A DNA stretch of 64,000 nt, from positions 930,001 through 994,000 of the forward strand of contig NZ_CAOJCM010000002.1 in NCBI RefSeq assembly GCF_948329825.1, in the 5' to 3' direction. The first letter of the stretch is position 1, and the number at the start of each line of letters is the position of its first letter. This stretch comes from Paenibacillus sp. JJ-100. GTDB lineage: Bacteria; Bacillota; Bacilli; Paenibacillales; Paenibacillaceae. Under the pieces are notes generated by a model. That model was given only the letters and a program-made list of their open reading frames with translations. It was not told the origin of the DNA and did no database searches. Of this stretch, positions 48,120 through 57,662 are shown piece after piece. Made by a program: the position numbers and the translations under genes.

Positions 48120-48235
48120 CCAGCTCTCCTCCTATAACGAAGCTTTCCGAGGAAAGCTAGTTTCGTAGTTGTTAAATTAACACGCCCTGTAAAACAATAT
48201 GAATAAATATACAACAGAGCGTATAGAATTTCAAG

Positions 48236-49420
48236 CTACGATTTTAGCGATATAGAGCCGATAAATTCTGCAAATACGTCATTCCCGAACAGAATCCCCT
48301 GTTCACTTAATCGGAAGCCGTCTGCTGTCCGCTCAAGCAATCCTGCATGCAACATTTTGCCCAGTGGCTTCGCGAACACTTCCTCCATGGACTCTCCGAA
48401 TTGATCGTGGAATCGAGAAGATGAAGCCCCTTCCAGCATTCGAAGTCCGACCATCAAATAATCCTCCATCGCTTCCGCACGGCCAATCTCAAAATGATCC
48501 AAACGAGGCAGACCTGCACGCGAGGCTTCTACATAAGGGTTAATGCCCTTGATATTCATATGACGTTCACGACCTACGTATCCATGTGCACCAGCACCAA
48601 GTCCGTAGTAATCCTCATTTCGCCAATACGTAATATTATGACGGCTTTCAAAGCCGGGTTTCGCAAAATTGCTGATCTCATACTGTTCATAACCCGCTTC
48701 TTTCATCCGCTTCATTAATAGAAGATACATCTGCAGCTCGTCATCCTCATGCGGGAGAGGCAGTTGATTTTTTTGATACAGTGTATGGAAAAGTGTATTT
48801 TCCTCCACCTTCAAACTGTAGATGGAATAATGCTTTAGATCCAGCTCCAGTGCTCTATCAATGCTCTCGTTCAACATTTCGACCGTCTGGTTCGGCAGTC
48901 CAAACATCAGGTCAATCGACAGATTGTCCAACCCAGCCTTGCGTGCATTCTCCAAGCTTCGATATACATCATCCGTATTATGAATCCGGCCAATGCCTGT
49001 TAATAGATCATTCTGGAAAGCCTGTACTCCAAAACTGACACGGTTAACACCGCCCTCTTTCATCGCCGCAAGCTTCTCAGCATCTGTCGTTCCCGGATTG
49101 GCTTCCATTGAAAATTCAATATCCTCTGCCCAATTCGGAAAATAAGTTTTGACCGAGCGAAGGAAATACGCCATTTCATCCGGTTTCAATGCAGTTGGCG
49201 TACCGCCACCGACAAAGATCGTTTTAATCTCGCCAGGCGGAGTCGCCTTGACGGTATGCTCCATCTCCCGTTCTAGTGCCTCCAGATATTGCATCACAGG
49301 CTGATCCTTCAGGACATAAGAATTAAAGTCACAGTAAAAACATTTATTTGTACAAAATGGTATGTGTAGATACACCGCTTGGGGCGCACCTGTTGTCTGG
49401 CTATGTGCTGCAAGTGTCAC
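48236..49420 (-). CDS. hemW: Radical SAM heme chaperone HemW
   Basis: Coproporphyrinogen III oxidase-like radical SAM protein; members of the HemW branch bind and insert heme rather than oxidise the porphyrin. About 394 residues. The cluster motif is CTNKCFYCDF (CxxxCxxC) followed by FVGGGTPTAL, and a C-terminal HemN_C domain. It lacks the extra N-terminal region of true HemN. I favour GTG 49420, with GAGGGGG seven bases upstream. It lies between lepA and hrcA as in B. subtilis (there called hemN). Confidence 0.93.
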   Translation of the reverse strand: MTLAAHSQTTGAPQAVYLHIPFCTNKCFYCDFNSYVLKDQPVMQYLEALEREMEHTVKATPPGEIKTIFVGGGTPTALKPDEMAYFLRSVKTYFPNWAEDIEFSMEANPGTTDAEKLAAMKEGGVNRVSFGVQAFQNDLLTGIGRIHNTDDVYRSLENARKAGLDNLSIDLMFGLPNQTVEMLNESIDRALELDLKHYSIYSLKVEENTLFHTLYQKNQLPLPHEDDELQMYLLLMKRMKEAGYEQYEISNFAKPGFESRHNITYWRNEDYYGLGAGAHGYVGRERHMNIKGINPYVEASRAGLPRLDHFEIGRAEAMEDYLMVGLRMLEGASSSRFHDQFGESMEEVFAKPLGKMLHAGLLERTADGFRLSEQGILFGNDVFAEFIGSISLKS

Positions 49421-49502
49421 GACAAGTCCCCCTCTATTTGAAAAAAGGAAAGCCATTTGGCTTCCCTTTCAGCTTAAAATGTTAATCTAATTTGAATATT
49501 TT

Positions 49503-49601
49503 AATGCATTCTCCGATATGCAAGGTATTGAAGTACCCGGAGATTGCATTATTAAAATTCATTTTCGGTACGCACACTCTGTGCTGTACCCGAAATTGAA
49601 T
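49503..49601 (-). terminator. Two tandem hairpins between lepA and hemW
   Basis: Hairpin A (49557-49601) pairs ATTCAATTTCGGGTAC with GTACCGAAAATGAAT and has an inner GCAC..GTGC stem; minus-strand TTTTAATAA follows. Hairpin B (49503-49550) pairs AATGCAATCTCCG with CGGAGAATGCATT and is followed by AAAATATTC. A is probably the lepA terminator; B may serve as a second stop or as leader structure of hemW. Confidence 0.6.
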
Positions 49602-49603
49602 TA

Positions 49604-51418
49604 TTAATCATCAATTTTCAGCACCGCCATAAATGCTTCTTGCGGCACTTCAACGTTACCAACCTGCTTCATCCGCTTCTTACCTTCTTTTTGCTTCTCC
49701 AGCAGTTTCCGTTTTCGCGAGATGTCACCGCCGTAACACTTGGCAAGTACGTTCTTACGCATCGCTTTGACCGTTTCACGAGCAACCACCTTGGTTCCTA
49801 CGGATGCCTGAATCGGTATCTCGAACATTTGCCGCGGGATCAATTCCCGCAGTTTCTCACATATGATGCGGCCGCGATTGTAGGCACGATCTCTGTGTAC
49901 GATAAAGGACAAGGCATCGACCTGTTCGCCATTAAGCAGGATATCCATTTTGACCAGATTGGACTGGCGATAACCGGATAGCTCATAGTCAAAGGAAGCA
50001 TAACCTTTCGTGCTTGATTTCAATTGATCAAAGAAGTCATACACGATCTCGGATAACGGGATCTCATAGGTAATCGTAACCCGTGTTGTATCCAAATATT
50101 CCATATTCACATATTCACCGCGTTTGTTCTGGCATAGTTCCATAACGGTACCTACATAATCATTCGGTACAATAATGGATGCTTTCACGTATGGTTCCTC
50201 TACATAATCGATCCGGCCTACTTCAGGATAATTGGACGGGTTATCAATCTGTATCATCTCACCACTTGTCAGTGTTACGTGGTAAATTACGCTCGGAGCC
50301 GTTGTGATCAATGGGATGTTGAATTCACGTTCAATCCGTTCCTGAATAACATCCATATGAAGCAGTCCCAGGAAACCACATCGGAATCCAAAACCGAGTG
50401 CACTGGATGTTTCCGGCTCAAAGCTAAGTGATGCGTCGTTCAATTGCAATTTCTCCAACGCTTCACGCAAATCAACATAATCCGATGTTTCGATCGGATA
50501 AAGACCACAGAAAACCATTGGATTAATTTTTCGGTAACCTGGCAAAGGTTCCGGTGTTGGATTTTTGGCGTCTGTTACCGTATCCCCGACTTGTGTATCG
50601 CCTACATGACGGATACCGGCAACGATAAATCCTACATCACCCACGTTTAGCTCGTCCACAATTGTCATGCGGGGCTTGAACGCGCCAACTTCAATAACTT
50701 CAAATGACTTGCCTGTTGCCATCATTTTAATTTTGGAGCCGGACTTGATCTTCCCGTCAACTACACGCACATATACAATTACCCCTTTGTAAGGGTCATA
50801 ATGTGAGTCGAAAATCAGCGCTTTCAGTGGTTGATCAGGATCACCATTAGGTGCTGGCACACTTTGTACCACCTGCTCCAGAATCTCTTTGATTCCAATA
50901 CCCGCTTTGGCCGAGGCCAAAACTGCATGGCTTGTATCCAAGCCAATGACATCTTCCACTTCCTGTTTAACCCGATCAGGATCAGCACTCGGAAGGTCTA
51001 TTTTGTTGATCACCGGTAAAATTTCGAGATTATTATCCAATGCCAGATATACGTTAGCCAGTGTCTGCGCTTCAATTCCCTGAGCCGCATCCACTACCAA
51101 CAGAGCACCTTCACATGCAGCAAGACTGCGTGATACTTCATACGTGAAGTCGACGTGCCCAGGCGTATCAATCAGGTTCAGAAGATACTCTTCACCGTCA
51201 TCTGCTTTGTAATTCAGCGCAACCGCCTGTAGCTTGATCGTGATTCCACGTTCGCGTTCAAGATCCATATGATCCAGTACTTGCTGCTGCATTTCCCGTG
51301 ATGTAAGCGCACCTGTGTACTCCAAGATCCGGTCCGCAAGTGTTGATTTGCCGTGATCTATATGTGCAATAATAGAGAAGTTACGAATTTTACGTTGTCT
51401 TGCTCGAATGTCAGTCAT
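49604..51418 (-). CDS. lepA: Elongation factor 4 (LepA)
   Basis: Ribosome back-translocating GTPase. 604 residues; G1 [15 protein letters not shown]2 [19 protein letters not shown]3 [11 protein letters not shown]4 [12 protein letters not shown]; then domains II, III, V and the LepA-specific C-terminus ([20 protein letters not shown]). GGGGGTAAGAA precedes the ATG. It is the first gene after yqxA in the conserved gpr-spoIIP-yqxA-lepA-hemW order. Confidence 0.98.
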   Translation of the reverse strand: MTDIRARQRKIRNFSIIAHIDHGKSTLADRILEYTGALTSREMQQQVLDHMDLERERGITIKLQAVALNYKADDGEEYLLNLIDTPGHVDFTYEVSRSLAACEGALLVVDAAQGIEAQTLANVYLALDNNLEILPVINKIDLPSADPDRVKQEVEDVIGLDTSHAVLASAKAGIGIKEILEQVVQSVPAPNGDPDQPLKALIFDSHYDPYKGVIVYVRVVDGKIKSGSKIKMMATGKSFEVIEVGAFKPRMTIVDELNVGDVGFIVAGIRHVGDTQVGDTVTDAKNPTPEPLPGYRKINPMVFCGLYPIETSDYVDLREALEKLQLNDASLSFEPETSSALGFGFRCGFLGLLHMDVIQERIEREFNIPLITTAPSVIYHVTLTSGEMIQIDNPSNYPEVGRIDYVEEPYVKASIIVPNDYVGTVMELCQNKRGEYVNMEYLDTTRVTITYEIPLSEIVYDFFDQLKSSTKGYASFDYELSGYRQSNLVKMDILLNGEQVDALSFIVHRDRAYNRGRIICEKLRELIPRQMFEIPIQASVGTKVVARETVKAMRKNVLAKCYGGDISRKRKLLEKQKEGKKRMKQVGNVEVPQEAFMAVLKIDD

Positions 51419-51455
51419 TTCTTACCCCCAGAAACAGCCTAGTGTCAATCGCTTC

Positions 51456-51484
51456 ATTATAACAGTTGCTGCAAGGTGCATCAA
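51456..51484 (-). promoter_or_regulatory. SigA promoter of lepA
   Basis: TTGATG (51484-51479), 17 nt, perfect TATAAT (51461-51456), about 38 bp upstream of the lepA ATG. Confidence 0.7.
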
Positions 51485-51562
51485 TCCCATGATGACTCAA
51501 CTTACAAATAAAAGCACAATTTCTGCATCCAGAGGTTTAGTTTGCCTTTAACTCACTTGCTT

Positions 51563-51922
51563 CTATTCATCCACTCCACCAAAAAGAGAGACCACCCATT
51601 TGATGCTGTTGTTTGATAAGTTCTGCAGCAATCCAGCTGTCTTTTCTGCTAGAACATCCACGGGTGCTTTGTGCTGATCTGCCCCAAGTACCTGACTTGG
51701 GGTTTGAACAGGTACGACCGATTGTTTTTTATCCTTTGGTTGAGCAGGTTCAGGAGATGTAGGCTCGTTTCCTACCGGATTCGTTTCCGTTGTCGCAACT
51801 GCCGGAATACTTCTCACGGGTTGATGATATTGAGAACCACTGCCCGCCAGCTGCATGCCGAGCAGAACGCCTAGTAACATGAGCACACACACGGAAAGCA
51901 TCTTTTTACCGAATCTGGACAT
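51563..51922 (-). CDS. yqxA: YqxA-like protein (DUF3679)
   Basis: 119 residues with one N-terminal hydrophobic segment (VCVLMLLGVLLGMQLAG, residues 11-27), a Pro/Glu/Thr-rich linker, and a C-terminal amphipathic part (VLAEKTAGLLQNLSNNSIKW). Position between spoIIP and lepA, where yqxA lies in B. subtilis, and the overall build support the assignment; direct residue similarity is limited. Possible role in sporulation by association only. Confidence 0.65.
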   Translation of the reverse strand: MSRFGKKMLSVCVLMLLGVLLGMQLAGSGSQYHQPVRSIPAVATTETNPVGNEPTSPEPAQPKDKKQSVVPVQTPSQVLGADQHKAPVDVLAEKTAGLLQNLSNNSIKWVVSLFGGVDE

Positions 51923-52016
51923 CTCGCCGCCTCCCTTTTCATTAATGAAGCACCTGTTACTTTCTCTTTTTTTGCATGCTCACAATCCAAATCTAGCTTT
52001 TAAGCTCTTTTATATA

Positions 52017-53309
52017 CTATCCGCCTTTGGAAACAGGCTTGGCACTTGCCTTATCTACGTTCTGTTCTTCCCAGTACACTTCCGCGATCATTTCGGCAAG
52101 AATTTTGGATGTTCTCTTTAGCTCAGATCCCGTATTATCGATTCCACCAATCTCAATCAAAATGCTGTTCGGCGACAGGGTCTGGTTGTATTCTCCATTA
52201 TTTGCTCCACCGCCATCCTTCCCCCATACACCCCGAGACACTCCTGGGTATTTCGCTTCCAGTTTCTTATGAATTTTTGCTGCAAAGGCTTCATTTTTGC
52301 GCCAATTAGGATTTTCGTGTCCGATGATAAAATATACCTTGGCATAACTCTGGTCTCCAATGGTTGTTGTCGTTTTTTTATGTCGCTGAGAGTCGCGATG
52401 AATATCAATTAAATAGGTAAGCTCATCATTTTGTGCAAGCGCCGCTTTGACCGTCTGTCTTGAGTACTTATATGAATAGTTCCAGTTATAATCTTTCACC
52501 TTGGTTGGATAGTCCTCCTTCGCATGCTCCACACCAACGCCGAGTTTCTCCAAACTTTCAGATAAATAGCTGCCTACTTGAAAAACATTGCCTGTGGACT
52601 TCCCCGAAGAAGGATTGTCGCTATTAATGCCAAGTAACGGGTTATAACCTTCACGCGGATGGGAGTGATAGATGAATACGGACTTCTTGGTCGCGGCCGG
52701 ACGCCCCTGATCTTGTCCACTTCCCTTGGCTGGTGGATCTTCATCTCCTGTCCCTTTCTCTGGATCATCTTCTCCGGAAATGTCAGTATCATCTTGACCA
52801 GGAGGAACATGTAGCCCGTTGCCCGGCTCACCATCGCCTGAAGAGGCTGTCTCCGTAAGACCTGGTCCTGGCTGGTAATCTTCAGGAGCTTCTGCCTTAG
52901 AGTTACCTGACCCAGGCCGGAGAAGAACAGGTTGATTGGCTCCCATACCTGGCATTTCACGTGCGATTAGACTTTTGGGGTCTTGAGGATTAACATTCGT
53001 GAGCAGTTGGAAAACAAAAGAAGTCAGATTTTCACCAGAAATAGCCGTGTTCTGTTCCTTCTGGGTGAGATGAGGCATCTCCATGCCTAACATGTCTACA
53101 AAGAAGCGACTAGAGACCGAGCCTGCAAATCCTTTCATTGAAGAAACAGGAGAATTGTTAAGTTTTTTCTCAGCCATACCTCCGAGCCCCAGTGCAACAA
53201 AGAAGAGGGCGGATATAATCATAAGCAACAACAGCGTACGGCCCATAGCCAGCACGTGCAGACATCTTTTTCTCCACTTGCCAATGTTCCATGCTAATAT
53301 CTTGTTCAT
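52017..53309 (-). CDS. spoIIP: Stage II sporulation protein P (peptidoglycan amidase/endopeptidase)
   Basis: Cell-wall hydrolase that acts with SpoIID and SpoIIM in forespore engulfment. 430 residues: N-terminal membrane anchor (TLLLLMIISALFFVALGLGG, residues 26-45), a first extracellular domain, a long Gly/Pro/Asp-rich linker (about residues 125-205), and the SpoIIP amidase domain with VFIYHSHPREGYNPLLG and DIHRDSQRHK. A CATAGAGT box 43 bp upstream (53359-53352) could be a SigE -10, but no good -35 goes with it. It lies between gpr and yqxA, as in B. subtilis. Confidence 0.94.
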   Translation of the reverse strand: MNKILAWNIGKWRKRCLHVLAMGRTLLLLMIISALFFVALGLGGMAEKKLNNSPVSSMKGFAGSVSSRFFVDMLGMEMPHLTQKEQNTAISGENLTSFVFQLLTNVNPQDPKSLIAREMPGMGANQPVLLRPGSGNSKAEAPEDYQPGPGLTETASSGDGEPGNGLHVPPGQDDTDISGEDDPEKGTGDEDPPAKGSGQDQGRPAATKKSVFIYHSHPREGYNPLLGINSDNPSSGKSTGNVFQVGSYLSESLEKLGVGVEHAKEDYPTKVKDYNWNYSYKYSRQTVKAALAQNDELTYLIDIHRDSQRHKKTTTTIGDQSYAKVYFIIGHENPNWRKNEAFAAKIHKKLEAKYPGVSRGVWGKDGGGANNGEYNQTLSPNSILIEIGGIDNTGSELKRTSKILAEMIAEVYWEEQNVDKASAKPVSKGG

Positions 53310-53482
53310 TTCCTCTGTCTCCTTCCCTAGCAGAACAACGCTTATACTTCAACTCTATGAGCGTGTGCGATTTGATAGAACAGGAAGTAGAAAGATAAAT
53401 GGAACAAAAAAAGAAAGTCCGATAGATTCGAACTTTCCTCTTCGTTATATTTTCATTTTATTGTAGAAAATTCAGCATTGCC

Positions 53483-54484
53483 TTAATGTGTATAAGCTGC
53501 GACATTTCCTGGATGAACTGCCTCATGAAGTGCCGCATTAAGTCCCGTTGCGATGACATTGGCAATGCCTTCAATAAACTCATCAATTTCCTTAGGTGTA
53601 ACGATCAGGTCGTGACCTAGCGGTTCTAGCACTTCTTTTACAAGACTCAGGCGGTCCTGTTCACCGATATCATCCAGCATCCCCATGATTTGATTCGTCT
53701 GATCTGTTTCTTGTCGAAAATGAGAACGCATCATCTCAATGACGTTGTTCACAATCGTAGAGGCATAACATACCGTCGGAACCCCAATAGCAATACAGGG
53801 AACACCCAGAATCTCCTTCGTTAATCCACGCCGCTTGTTACCGATGCCAGAGCCTGGGTGAATACCGATATCCGCAACCTGAATGGTTGTATTGACACGC
53901 TCCAGAGAGCGGGAAGCCAGTGCATCAATGGCAATGATGGCATCGGGCCGAGTTCGCTCAACAATGCCCTGCACGATATCACTTGACTCGATCCCCGTTG
54001 TTCCGAGCACACCCGGAGCTATGGCGCTGACCTGGCGATACCCAGGTGCAACCTGATCCGGAACCAATTCGAAGTAATGGCGGGTAACCATCAGATTTTG
54101 TACAACCAATGGCCCCAGAGAATCAGGAGTTACATGAAGGTTACCAAGGCCAACAATGAGCACCTTCGAATCTTTACTTATTCCAGCTTTGGTCATGAAA
54201 TGCTCCATTTCCCGAGTAAACTCAGCAGCTACCCGCTCTCGTAACTGGGTATCGCCGTTGCGAAGGGAAGGAACTTCCAATGTGACATAATGACCTTTTA
54301 CGCGTCCGATTGCATTTGCTGCTTCGTCATTCAACACATCAATCCGGGTGATGGTAATACCATCTTTGGTGTCCACGTCCTCACGTAATCCAGGAATGGT
54401 CTGTCTCTGATTACCTTGAGCCATTTCTTTGGAATCGATAGCCAAATCGGTACGTACCGTATATTTTTGTAAATCCAGCGTCAT
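53483..54484 (-). CDS. gpr: GPR endopeptidase (germination protease)
   Basis: Made in the forespore as an inactive zymogen and activated to degrade small acid-soluble proteins at germination. 333 residues, usual length. The N-terminal propeptide region MTLDLQKYTVRTDLAIDSKE is typical; the core includes VGLGNLHVTPDSLGP and IAIDALASRSLERVN. ATG 54484, with GGGAGGCAGGGG upstream. A SigG-type promoter is just upstream, consistent with forespore expression. It lies beside the divergent rpsT. Confidence 0.96.
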   Translation of the reverse strand: MTLDLQKYTVRTDLAIDSKEMAQGNQRQTIPGLREDVDTKDGITITRIDVLNDEAANAIGRVKGHYVTLEVPSLRNGDTQLRERVAAEFTREMEHFMTKAGISKDSKVLIVGLGNLHVTPDSLGPLVVQNLMVTRHYFELVPDQVAPGYRQVSAIAPGVLGTTGIESSDIVQGIVERTRPDAIIAIDALASRSLERVNTTIQVADIGIHPGSGIGNKRRGLTKEILGVPCIAIGVPTVCYASTIVNNVIEMMRSHFRQETDQTNQIMGMLDDIGEQDRLSLVKEVLEPLGHDLIVTPKEIDEFIEGIANVIATGLNAALHEAVHPGNVAAYTH

Positions 54485-54515
54485 TTGCCCCTGCCTCCCT
54501 TATTCCATTTAAGCA

Positions 54516-54546
54516 TATTGTGTGGGAAACAGGTCTGCTTTATGCA
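54516..54546 (-). promoter_or_regulatory. Probable SigG promoter of gpr
   Basis: TGCATA (54546-54541), 18 nt, CACAATA (54522-54516) on the minus strand. The -35 matches the forespore SigG consensus TGMATA fully; the -10 matches CATACTA at five of seven bases. Confidence 0.6.
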
Positions 54547-54574
54547 GCATACTGAAACACCGATGTAAAATCTG

Positions 54575-54603
54575 TTGCATTTTGCATGCTAGCGTGATAG
54601 AAT
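54575..54603 (+). promoter_or_regulatory. SigA promoter of rpsT
   Basis: TTGCAT (54575-54580), 17 nt, TAGAAT (54598-54603) on the plus strand, 57 bp before the rpsT ATG. It is divergent from the gpr promoter with 28 bp between them. Confidence 0.7.
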
Positions 54604-54659
54604 ATTTTAAGTTGTGAAACGTTTGTATTCATGCAAATGCCTTACAGGAGGTGAATGTA

Positions 54660-54932
54660 ATGCCAAACATCAAATCCGCTGTTAAACGTGTAAAAACGAA
54701 CGACAAGCGCCGCGCACTCAACGCTTCTCAGAAGTCTGCACTTCGCACAGCTGTTAAAGCTGCTGATGCTGCTCTGGTAAGTAACGAAGTTGAAACTGCT
54801 AAAGCTGCGATTCAAGCTGCTTCCAAAAAGCTGGACAAGGCTGTAACTAAAGGTCTGGTTCACAAAAATGCAGCTGCACGCAAAAAGTCTCGCTTGGCGA
54901 AAAAACTGAACGCTCTTTCCGCACAGGCGTAA
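54660..54932 (+). CDS. rpsT: 30S ribosomal protein S20
   Basis: 90-residue bS20 beginning [20 protein letters not shown], ending in the family-typical Ala/Lys-rich helices ([16 protein letters not shown]). Start at ATG 54660 with ACAGGAGGTGA upstream; an earlier in-frame start at 54651 lies inside the ribosome binding site. Plus strand, divergent from gpr and convergent with holA, as in B. subtilis. Confidence 0.97.
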   Translation: MPNIKSAVKRVKTNDKRRALNASQKSALRTAVKAADAALVSNEVETAKAAIQAASKKLDKAVTKGLVHKNAAARKKSRLAKKLNALSAQA

Positions 54933-54958
54933 GAAGCGTTACTTATACGAACCAACGG

Positions 54959-54994
54959 AAAAATCCTGAACAGCATAGGCTTTCAGGATTTTTT
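54959..54994 (+). terminator. Terminator of rpsT
   Basis: AAATCCTGAA / TTCAGGATTT stem with an 11-nt loop followed by TTTT on the plus strand. Confidence 0.85.
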
Positions 54995-55030
54995 AGCATT
55001 TGTTCCGCTAAGTAAAAGAAAAACCAAGTA

Positions 55031-55097
55031 AAAAGCAACCTCATCTCTTCCAGCGTTCATGTTACTGAACATACGAAGAACATGAGGTTGCTTTTTT
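55031..55097. terminator. Bidirectional terminator between rpsT and holA
   Basis: Long stem GCAACCTCAT / ATGAGGTTGC with an inner hairpin GTTCA..TGAAC and T-runs on both strands (TTTTTT on plus, TTTTT on minus). It closes the holA transcript and backs up the rpsT terminator. Confidence 0.8.
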
Positions 55098-55101
55098 GCT
55101 G

Positions 55102-56118
55102 CTACGCACCCAGTCTTAATAAAAATAATTCCAAGCCTAGCACTTTGTCCACAGCTCCCGTTTTCATCTGATAATCGAGCTCACTTAAGTGACTGAGTAT
55201 CTTTCGAAGACGAACAGCATCGAATTTTCTAGCTTGCTCCCCCGCAATTTTAACCGCGTATGGATGCAAACCCAGCTGACTGGCAATCTGCTGCTGAGAG
55301 TAGCTCTGCAGCCCAAGTTCTTTCACCTGAATCATAATGCGGAACTGACGTGCGATCAGCGCTGCAATCTTGATGGGCTCTTCCCGCTGCTTCAGAAGTT
55401 CATAGAACAGAGCTAGCGCTTTTTCAAGCCTGAGATTGGCCAGTTCCTCTACCAGGGCAAATACATTCTGCTCGGTACTGCGAGCCACAAGTGACTCAAT
55501 ATCCGCACGACGAATTGTTCCGCCTTTCCCTGCAAACAAACATAGTTTGTCCACTTCTGCGGACAACGCCTGAAGTCCCGTCCCTGCATAACTGATTAGC
55601 GTTTCTGCGGCTCCTGCTTCAAAGGAAACTTCTTGTTGTTTAGCAAGCTTGAGGATCCATTGAATGAGTTCTTCTCCACTTAGTGGTGCGAACGCCAGAA
55701 CGACAGCCTGCTTTTTGGCTATCTTCACGAGCTTCTTCCTCTCGTCCAGCTTGTCCCCTTGTGCTAAAAAAACGATCGTGCTGTAATCAGCCGGATTATC
55801 CATATATGTGATCAAGCGATCAACTTGATGCTCAATTTTGGATTCTTTTCCCGCAGTAAATAAGCTCGTATCCCTTACAACAATCAATTTGCGTGGAACG
55901 AGGAAAGGAACCGTTTCTGCTTCTTCAACGACAGCTTCAATTGGCGTTTCAGAGAGATCATAGGGGATAATAGCAAAATCCCGATGCTCCTCTTCAATAA
56001 CTTGTGCTTTTAACATCTCTGTGAATTGTTGTATCTGGTACTTCTCCGTTCCGTACAACACATAGATTGGCGCAGTGTCTCCGCTACGTATCGCCTTCGT
56101 TGCGCTTTTTACATCCAT
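55102..56118 (-). CDS. holA: DNA polymerase III subunit delta (HolA)
   Basis: Clamp-loader delta subunit. 338 residues with the HolA layout: YVLYGTEKYQIQQFTEML at the N-terminus, IVVRDTSLF and IVFLAQGDKLDERKKLVK in the middle, and a helical C-terminal domain ending GAVDKVLGLELFLLRL. YqeN in B. subtilis, at the same place beside rpsT. Confidence 0.94.
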   Translation of the reverse strand: MDVKSATKAIRSGDTAPIYVLYGTEKYQIQQFTEMLKAQVIEEEHRDFAIIPYDLSETPIEAVVEEAETVPFLVPRKLIVVRDTSLFTAGKESKIEHQVDRLITYMDNPADYSTIVFLAQGDKLDERKKLVKIAKKQAVVLAFAPLSGEELIQWILKLAKQQEVSFEAGAAETLISYAGTGLQALSAEVDKLCLFAGKGGTIRRADIESLVARSTEQNVFALVEELANLRLEKALALFYELLKQREEPIKIAALIARQFRIMIQVKELGLQSYSQQQIASQLGLHPYAVKIAGEQARKFDAVRLRKILSHLSELDYQMKTGAVDKVLGLELFLLRLGA

Positions 56119-56163
56119 TCACCGTGCCCCCTTATCCCTCTTATCCTACCAGAAAAAACATAA

Positions 56164-56204
56164 GACAACAAAGGGGCCTTTATCCGTATATGGATAAAGC
56201 CCCC
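56164..56204 (-). terminator. Terminator after the anti-sigma gene
   Basis: GGGGGCTTTATCC / GGATAAAGGCCCC with a 5-nt loop followed by TTTGTTGTCTT on the minus strand. The stretch to the stop codon (56205-56375) shows no gene. Confidence 0.75.
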
Positions 56205-56375
56205 CGTTCTGCATCTATATAAACGCAGCACCAGCCATTCTAGAAATAGTTAGCGTGCGGTCATACGACGTCAGTTGTTGAAACCGCGATAGGACGTTCA
56301 GTAGTTACTTTCAATATATGCTTGTCACGACGAAAGGTTCTTGCGGATTCTTAAAGAACAAACCCAATTACAGGT

Positions 56376-57662
56376 TTATTTTGCTGAAGCTCCATTCGTT
56401 CCAGCATCTACTTTGAAGGAGTTCTTTGTAGTCGTACCATCTTTGTCCGTTTCATAGCTAAACTGCATGCTGTCTTTGGACCAGCTCGCCGACTTTACCG
56501 TTCCTTCTACATTGCGTTGCTCAATGAGAGTAAGAGCGTCTGGATCGCTCGCAGACTTTCCATAAATACTTAATTGATCACCCGTGAGCATAACAATATA
56601 CGCTCCGTTTGGCGACTTCCACTCTTTTGCACTTGCTTGTGATGTGACCCCCTGTTCAGGAGCCGCAAATCCCTGATGATTGCCCGTAGCATCCGCATCC
56701 TGTCCTGTTCCTAAGTCGTTACTCTCATTCTCTTGAAACGGGTCAGTCTGATCAGGAATTATCATTTGGGGTGTAAATGTCTCATCTATACGCTCATTTG
56801 GATCAGGTGCTTTATCCTCTTTTGGCTCATTGGAACTAACACCATTTCCTTCATTTGCTTGATTTTTCTGTTCAGTTCCTGGGTTGGAATCCGTGCTCTT
56901 CTGGACATTGTTGGAGTCAGAAGGAGTGTCTCCCCCTTGTTTCCCCTTTTCAGGAGACGATTGACCTGTAGTGGACGGCTCAGCAGGTGCTTGATTGTCT
57001 GGTTTGTCCGGTTGTTGTGTTTCTGCACTGTTACTCTCCTCGGGTTGATCACCCTTGGATTGAGTTGAAGGTTCCATAACCGGATCGTTTGATGGATCAG
57101 GTGTACTTACATTTTCGTCTTTTTGAGGTGATGAATCTGGCTGATCGTTATTTACTTCCATACTCTGCCCCGGCTGTTCCACATCATTATTCTCTTGAGG
57201 TGCGGCGGATCTGATCATCATAGAATCAGCATTCTCTATTTGTTGTGGCTGATATCCCCAGATTGCGAAACCTAGAACAACTGCCGCAGCTGCTGCACCC
57301 ATGGACATACGTCCCACCATTGAATTGAACCATTTCGCCTTCGCCTTCTGCTCACTCGAACTTGAATGCTGAAGATGCTCAAATGCCGCAGGGACAGGAC
57401 TCATTTCTTGTATCGTGCTACTTTGTTCTTTACGTGCTTTATCGATCGCTTCCAGTTGAGGCATAATCGCATCAACCAGACTGAATCCAGGGCTTACTTG
57501 CGGTAAATCCTCCAGTTCCCTGGACAGAGCTCTGAGCATACTAAAATTTTCAGCGCACTCTGGACACTCGTCCATATGTTGCAGCAACTGCGTCGTTTCA
57601 GCTTCGCCCAGATCATGATCCAGATACCGGTGCATCCATTCCACCACCTCTTCACATTTCAT
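56376..57662 (-). CDS. Membrane anti-sigma factor with zinc-finger N-terminus and long extracellular linker
   Basis: 428 residues; probable anti-sigma partner of the upstream ECF factor. The N-terminal zf-HC2 domain (MKCEEVVEWMHRYLDHDL, HMDECPEC; HxxxCxxC) would hold the sigma factor in the cytoplasm. One membrane helix is near residues 120-137 (AAAAAVVLGFAIWGY). Then comes an extracellular region of about 200 residues made largely of Ser, Pro, Asn, Gln, Glu, Asp and Thr. A small C-terminal domain (about 335-428; SPNGAYIVMLTGDQLSIYGK) looks like a beta-propeller-type blade or WD/TolB-like repeat. It overlaps the sigma gene by 4 bp. The ligand is unknown. Confidence 0.85.
   Translation of the reverse strand: MKCEEVVEWMHRYLDHDLGEAETTQLLQHMDECPECAENFSMLRALSRELEDLPQVSPGFSLVDAIMPQLEAIDKARKEQSSTIQEMSPVPAAFEHLQHSSSSEQKAKAKWFNSMVGRMSMGAAAAAVVLGFAIWGYQPQQIENADSMMIRSAAPQENNDVEQPGQSMEVNNDQPDSSPQKDENVSTPDPSNDPVMEPSTQSKGDQPEESNSAETQQPDKPDNQAPAEPSTTGQSSPEKGKQGGDTPSDSNNVQKSTDSNPGTEQKNQANEGNGVSSNEPKEDKAPDPNERIDETFTPQMIIPDQTDPFQENESNDLGTGQDADATGNHQGFAAPEQGVTSQASAKEWKSPNGAYIVMLTGDQLSIYGKSASDPDALTLIEQRNVEGTVKSASWSKDSMQFSYETDKDGTTTKNSFKVDAGTNGASAK

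Noticed and set aside
53352..53372. SigE promoter for spoIIP
   Set aside because: CATAGAGT resembles a SigE -10 but the sequence 14 nt upstream (TTCTATC) is a poor -35, so I mention it only in the spoIIP entry.
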